From CAZFBA01 sp964517135 (GTDB lineage: Bacteria > Cyanobacteriota > Vampirovibrionia > JBFMGH01), in the NCBI GenBank assembly GCA_964517135.1, contig CAZFBA010000008.1, positions 54,414-118,413 on the forward strand: a stretch of 64,000 bases of DNA. Direction: 5' to 3'. This document shows positions 61,629 to 64,000 of this stretch, in pieces (positions within the stretch are counted from its first letter, which is position 1; each line of letters starts with the position of its first letter). A program made the position numbers and the translations under genes. The notes under the pieces are model-generated. The model searched no databases and had not been told where the DNA came from. It was given only the letters and a program-made list of their open reading frames with translations.

Positions 61629-63776
61629 ATGAAGGTGTTTCGACGTAAGGCAAAAGGTTTTACGCTTATTGAGGCAGCAGTGATAATTCTATTGCTTTCA
61701 ATAGCGCTTATACCGGTAATTAAGCTTGTCAGCAATAAAGCTGGCAGTAGTGCCGGTGATGGTTTAGTAACAGGTGTTACAGAAGGGCGAAAACTCACCC
61801 AGGAACAGGCTATTGCTAATGCTATTATGGAAAAAGCAATCGCCGGTGATATATCGATTATGCACCCGGTTATGGCCCAGAATGGTGATGTTTTGAGCTT
61901 TGATACAAATGGTAATTTTGTGAGGCTCGATGCTGATGGCAACCCCAGTGCGGCTTATTTGCCGGAAAATGATCTATCTCCTCAGGCAGGTAATACGCCC
62001 AGTGCTTCTGTTGTAAGTACAGCAAATAGAAATATTATTTATCCAAAGTATCAATATCAAAATTCAGGTTTTTATTACAACTGGGAAGTAACTGATGCCA
62101 CAATGCAGCTTTATGACCCTGACGGCACAGGTACAGCTCCTCCGGAATATAAGTCTTTTATGCCTAAAGGCAATAATCTCGTAAAAGCTATTTTAAGGAT
62201 TTATAGTGGACATACTGCCCAGACAGCATCTAATGCTTCTTATAGTGTTTCAACCTATTTCTTTAAAAACACCTCTAAAGCTCTGGCAGAAGGTGACCCG
62301 TTCTCAGATAAGATAGGTATTGTCCTTGTGGTGGATACCTCTCTTTCTATGAAAGCATCAAACTATGTTGGTGCAGGTGGTAATGATTTCTTCTTCGGGT
62401 CTACGTTTGCTTTTGGAGATTCTGCATATACCAGTTACAGCAATCCTACCGGGTCTAAAATACCTTTGAGAATGAGCAGTGGTCTTGCTGGCTATGATCC
62501 GGCTGCTATTGCATCACCTTATCTCGTTTACAGACCTGGTGTTAATGACCTTTATTTTGCTAAAACTCTGGATGATCCTATAACTCCTTATGATGAACGC
62601 TATAATCCTTGTGCGATACCGAATAGAGATTTACCTTATACCGGTCTTGCCTGGGATCAACCTCTGCCGAATTCAGATTATGTTACCTGTACTTTGAACC
62701 CCCCGGATGTTCCTGCTGGTCGTGAAGACTTATATCTTTACCTTCCTACCCTTCCTGATGTGGCTATAGCAGCTAACTTTGGTTCACCGGCTGACTTTAC
62801 TGCTATTTTTGATTACTGGGATGATCCGCCAAGTGATCCAGACCCTGCTAATTCTGGCTGTTTGAATCAGGATCATCTTGATCAATCAACTTGCAGTCTT
62901 TATAAAACTGATGGAACCCCTTTATTCCCTCAGAACTGGACATATCGTATGGTTATGTATGATAAAATGCATATTAACCCAGCGAGAGCAGCATTATTTG
63001 GTAACCCTGGCGATGAAGACATCACTTCAACCTATCTGTCAAGGATAGAAGCTGCAAGAACAGCGCTTTTATCATTTGTATTAACTATAGAAGGTGATTC
63101 TACACTGGTTAATAACTTTGTTGTAGGTTTTGTGCCCTTTTCAACAGAAGTTCAGGATGGTTCTTATACCCTGACAACAGAAACCTGGCCTGATGAGGTT
63201 TTGCAACTTTCCGGCCCATCTGGTGGAACCTTTAATAACCTGAAGAGCAAGCTTTTTAGAATGAACAGGGCCTGTAAATATGGCACAGATAACTATCCTG
63301 CTGGTGTTCCTGCCTGCCCTGGCGGTACGCAACCGCTCACTTTGACCGGTCAAACAAACCTGGCTCATGCGCTTTACACAGCTAATGAACAGTTTAATAC
63401 TTATGAGGCTGCTAATGATCCGCTGGCCAAGAAGATTGTTATTCTTCTTACAGATGGTGGGCCTACTGCAAGTGCTAACATAACTACAGGTGTTCCTGAA
63501 GCTTTTACAGATATAGGTTCAGAGGTTACAAAACTGGGCGGTCTTTCAGCAGCTCTTGAAACGAATGATGTCAGTATATATTCAGTTGGTTTGCTGGTTG
63601 CTGGTGATGTTGATGCTCAGCAGGCATTAGGGGCGATAAAAGGCTCTAACCCTGATAATAACCTGGTTTATGTTAACTCTGTTGGCGACCTGACCCCTGT
63701 ATTTGAATCTATTGCCCAGCAGGCTGAAATGTATGTCTTGCAACAAATGGAACAGAGATATTCATATCTCTGGTAA
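61629..63776 (+). CDS. Type IV pilin-like protein with von Willebrand factor A domain
   Basis: 715 residues from ATG 61629, with AAGGAG 6 nt upstream; a TTG at 61554 is rejected. The prepilin signal is canonical: KAKG^FTLIE with Gly10 at cleavage, Phe11 as mature residue 1 and Glu15 at +5, then a hydrophobic helix. A vWA domain starts near 229 (IGIVLVVDTSLSM; MIDAS Asp236, Ser238, Ser240). Its remaining MIDAS pieces come late, with the Thr in LTGQTNLAHAL and Asp in VILLTDGGP (about 600-625), leaving a ~300-residue insertion rich in Pro/Asp between. It is probably a pilus-tip or surface adhesin. Confidence 0.85.
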   Translation: MKVFRRKAKGFTLIEAAVIILLLSIALIPVIKLVSNKAGSSAGDGLVTGVTEGRKLTQEQAIANAIMEKAIAGDISIMHPVMAQNGDVLSFDTNGNFVRLDADGNPSAAYLPENDLSPQAGNTPSASVVSTANRNIIYPKYQYQNSGFYYNWEVTDATMQLYDPDGTGTAPPEYKSFMPKGNNLVKAILRIYSGHTAQTASNASYSVSTYFFKNTSKALAEGDPFSDKIGIVLVVDTSLSMKASNYVGAGGNDFFFGSTFAFGDSAYTSYSNPTGSKIPLRMSSGLAGYDPAAIASPYLVYRPGVNDLYFAKTLDDPITPYDERYNPCAIPNRDLPYTGLAWDQPLPNSDYVTCTLNPPDVPAGREDLYLYLPTLPDVAIAANFGSPADFTAIFDYWDDPPSDPDPANSGCLNQDHLDQSTCSLYKTDGTPLFPQNWTYRMVMYDKMHINPARAALFGNPGDEDITSTYLSRIEAARTALLSFVLTIEGDSTLVNNFVVGFVPFSTEVQDGSYTLTTETWPDEVLQLSGPSGGTFNNLKSKLFRMNRACKYGTDNYPAGVPACPGGTQPLTLTGQTNLAHALYTANEQFNTYEAANDPLAKKIVILLTDGGPTASANITTGVPEAFTDIGSEVTKLGGLSAALETNDVSIYSVGLLVAGDVDAQQALGAIKGSNPDNNLVYVNSVGDLTPVFESIAQQAEMYVLQQMEQRYSYLW

Positions 63777-63805
63777 ATAGCTTAACACCTTCATTATAAA
63801 CATTT

Positions 63806-63827
63806 AACCCCCTTGAAAAAGGGGGTT
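63806..63827 (+). terminator. Terminator after the vWA-pilin gene
   Basis: A perfect 9-bp stem AACCCCCTT/AAGGGGGTT with a GAAA tetraloop lies 30 nt after the stop codon, followed by ATTGATAATTT. Confidence 0.75.
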
Positions 63828-63906
63828 ATTGATAATTTGTATCTTGATGGCAATCTTAGTATTATACTAAACGAAATAAAAAATTAAACAATTCTAAAAG
63901 TCTCCA

Positions 63907-63941
63907 GGGTGTTTTTCGTTGCTGCGCAACGAAAAACACCC
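63907..63941. repeat. Perfect 16-bp inverted repeat hairpin
   Basis: GGGTGTTTTTCGTTGC and its exact complement flank a TGC loop. There is no following T tract on the plus strand (CGCCCTAT), so it is less like a terminator and more like a dispersed palindromic element or a bidirectional stop. The remaining ~60 bp to the window end hold no recognised feature. Confidence 0.6.
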
Positions 63942-64000
63942 GCCCTATATTTTCTGAAATCTGATTACTTATGACTTTGATTATACATGTTATCCGGTGA

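Noticed and set aside
1..64000. rRNA, tRNA or tmRNA genes
   Set aside because: Intergenic regions were read on both strands; no T-loop/CCA cloverleaf or rRNA sequence was recognised. A covariance scan (tRNAscan-SE, Infernal) would settle this.
1..64000. Insertion sequences, prophage or integrase genes
   Set aside because: No transposase, integrase or phage structural protein is encoded, and no paired terminal repeats flank any gene.

Overview
This window is about 36% GC (estimated by eye) and densely coded on both strands, with short operons, frequent 4-nt gene overlaps and ordinary bacterial Shine-Dalgarno sites. It suggests a fermentative, Gram-negative-type (diderm) bacterium. Supporting genes are a Kdo transferase (waaA), type IV pilus-like proteins with PilT, folate-dependent TrmFO, and the [FeFe]-hydrogenase maturases HydG and HydE. 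A 109-residue protein beginning MGLAASQARFLMLTAR and a glycogen synthase with a long disordered N-terminus carrying a SFGAK motif recall proteins I associate with the non-photosynthetic sister lineage of Cyanobacteria (Candidatus Melainabacteria/Vampirovibrionia). This assignment comes from recalled family resemblance and is not proven here. No rRNA, tRNA, CRISPR array, transposase or phage gene was found.

Layout. Positions 1-3.2 kb (minus): a membrane sensor kinase with a Cys-rich PAS domain, a NarL-type regulator and a truncated GH8 endoglucanase in one operon. 3.3-9.6 kb: TauE-type exporter, a small ORF, an M23 peptidase, a methyltransferase, hom-thrC and a coiled-coil membrane protein. 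9.6-15.7 kb (minus): the canonical rimP-nusA-ylxR-infB-rbfA-truB operon, with a promoter and an intrinsic-terminator hairpin upstream of rimP (candidate attenuator). 16-23.3 kb (plus): pgpH-ybeY-(inverted GH9 cellulase)-dgkA followed by two tandem CgeB-like glycosyltransferases. 23.4-28.2 kb: an HtrA protease, a Ppx/GppA phosphatase and a soluble multi-GAF histidine kinase. 28.6-31.3 kb: two unrecognised genes and a HEAT-repeat protein. 31.4-39.5 kb: DAHP synthase, glycogen synthase, an OGT/SPINDLY-like glycosyltransferase and a GH57 enzyme. 39.9-44.5 kb: the 109-aa protein, trmFO, a small ORF and waaA. 44.5-52.1 kb (minus): sucC-sucD-TPR, then serS-pilT and two unknown genes, one resembling a sirtuin that has lost its catalytic histidine. 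52.5-54.9 kb: hydG-hydE. 54.9-63.8 kb: two tandem DUF2298 (YYY) membrane proteins, a PilX-like protein with a Thr/Pro-rich stalk encoded by a minisatellite, and a divergent pilin-like protein carrying a von Willebrand A domain.

How the genes may work together. Translation and ribosome-maturation genes (infB operon, ybeY, serS, trmFO) sit beside central metabolism (succinyl-CoA synthetase, threonine and aromatic synthesis, glycogen). The accessory content leans toward surface polysaccharide and glycan handling (GH8, GH9, CgeB-like pair, OGT-like, DUF2298 pair) and pilus-type adhesion. The most distinctive region is 54.9-63.8 kb, which can be read as a pilin-like adhesin, a mucin-like stalk protein and two candidate GT-C membrane enzymes. 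A joint glycosylated adhesin system there is a hypothesis.
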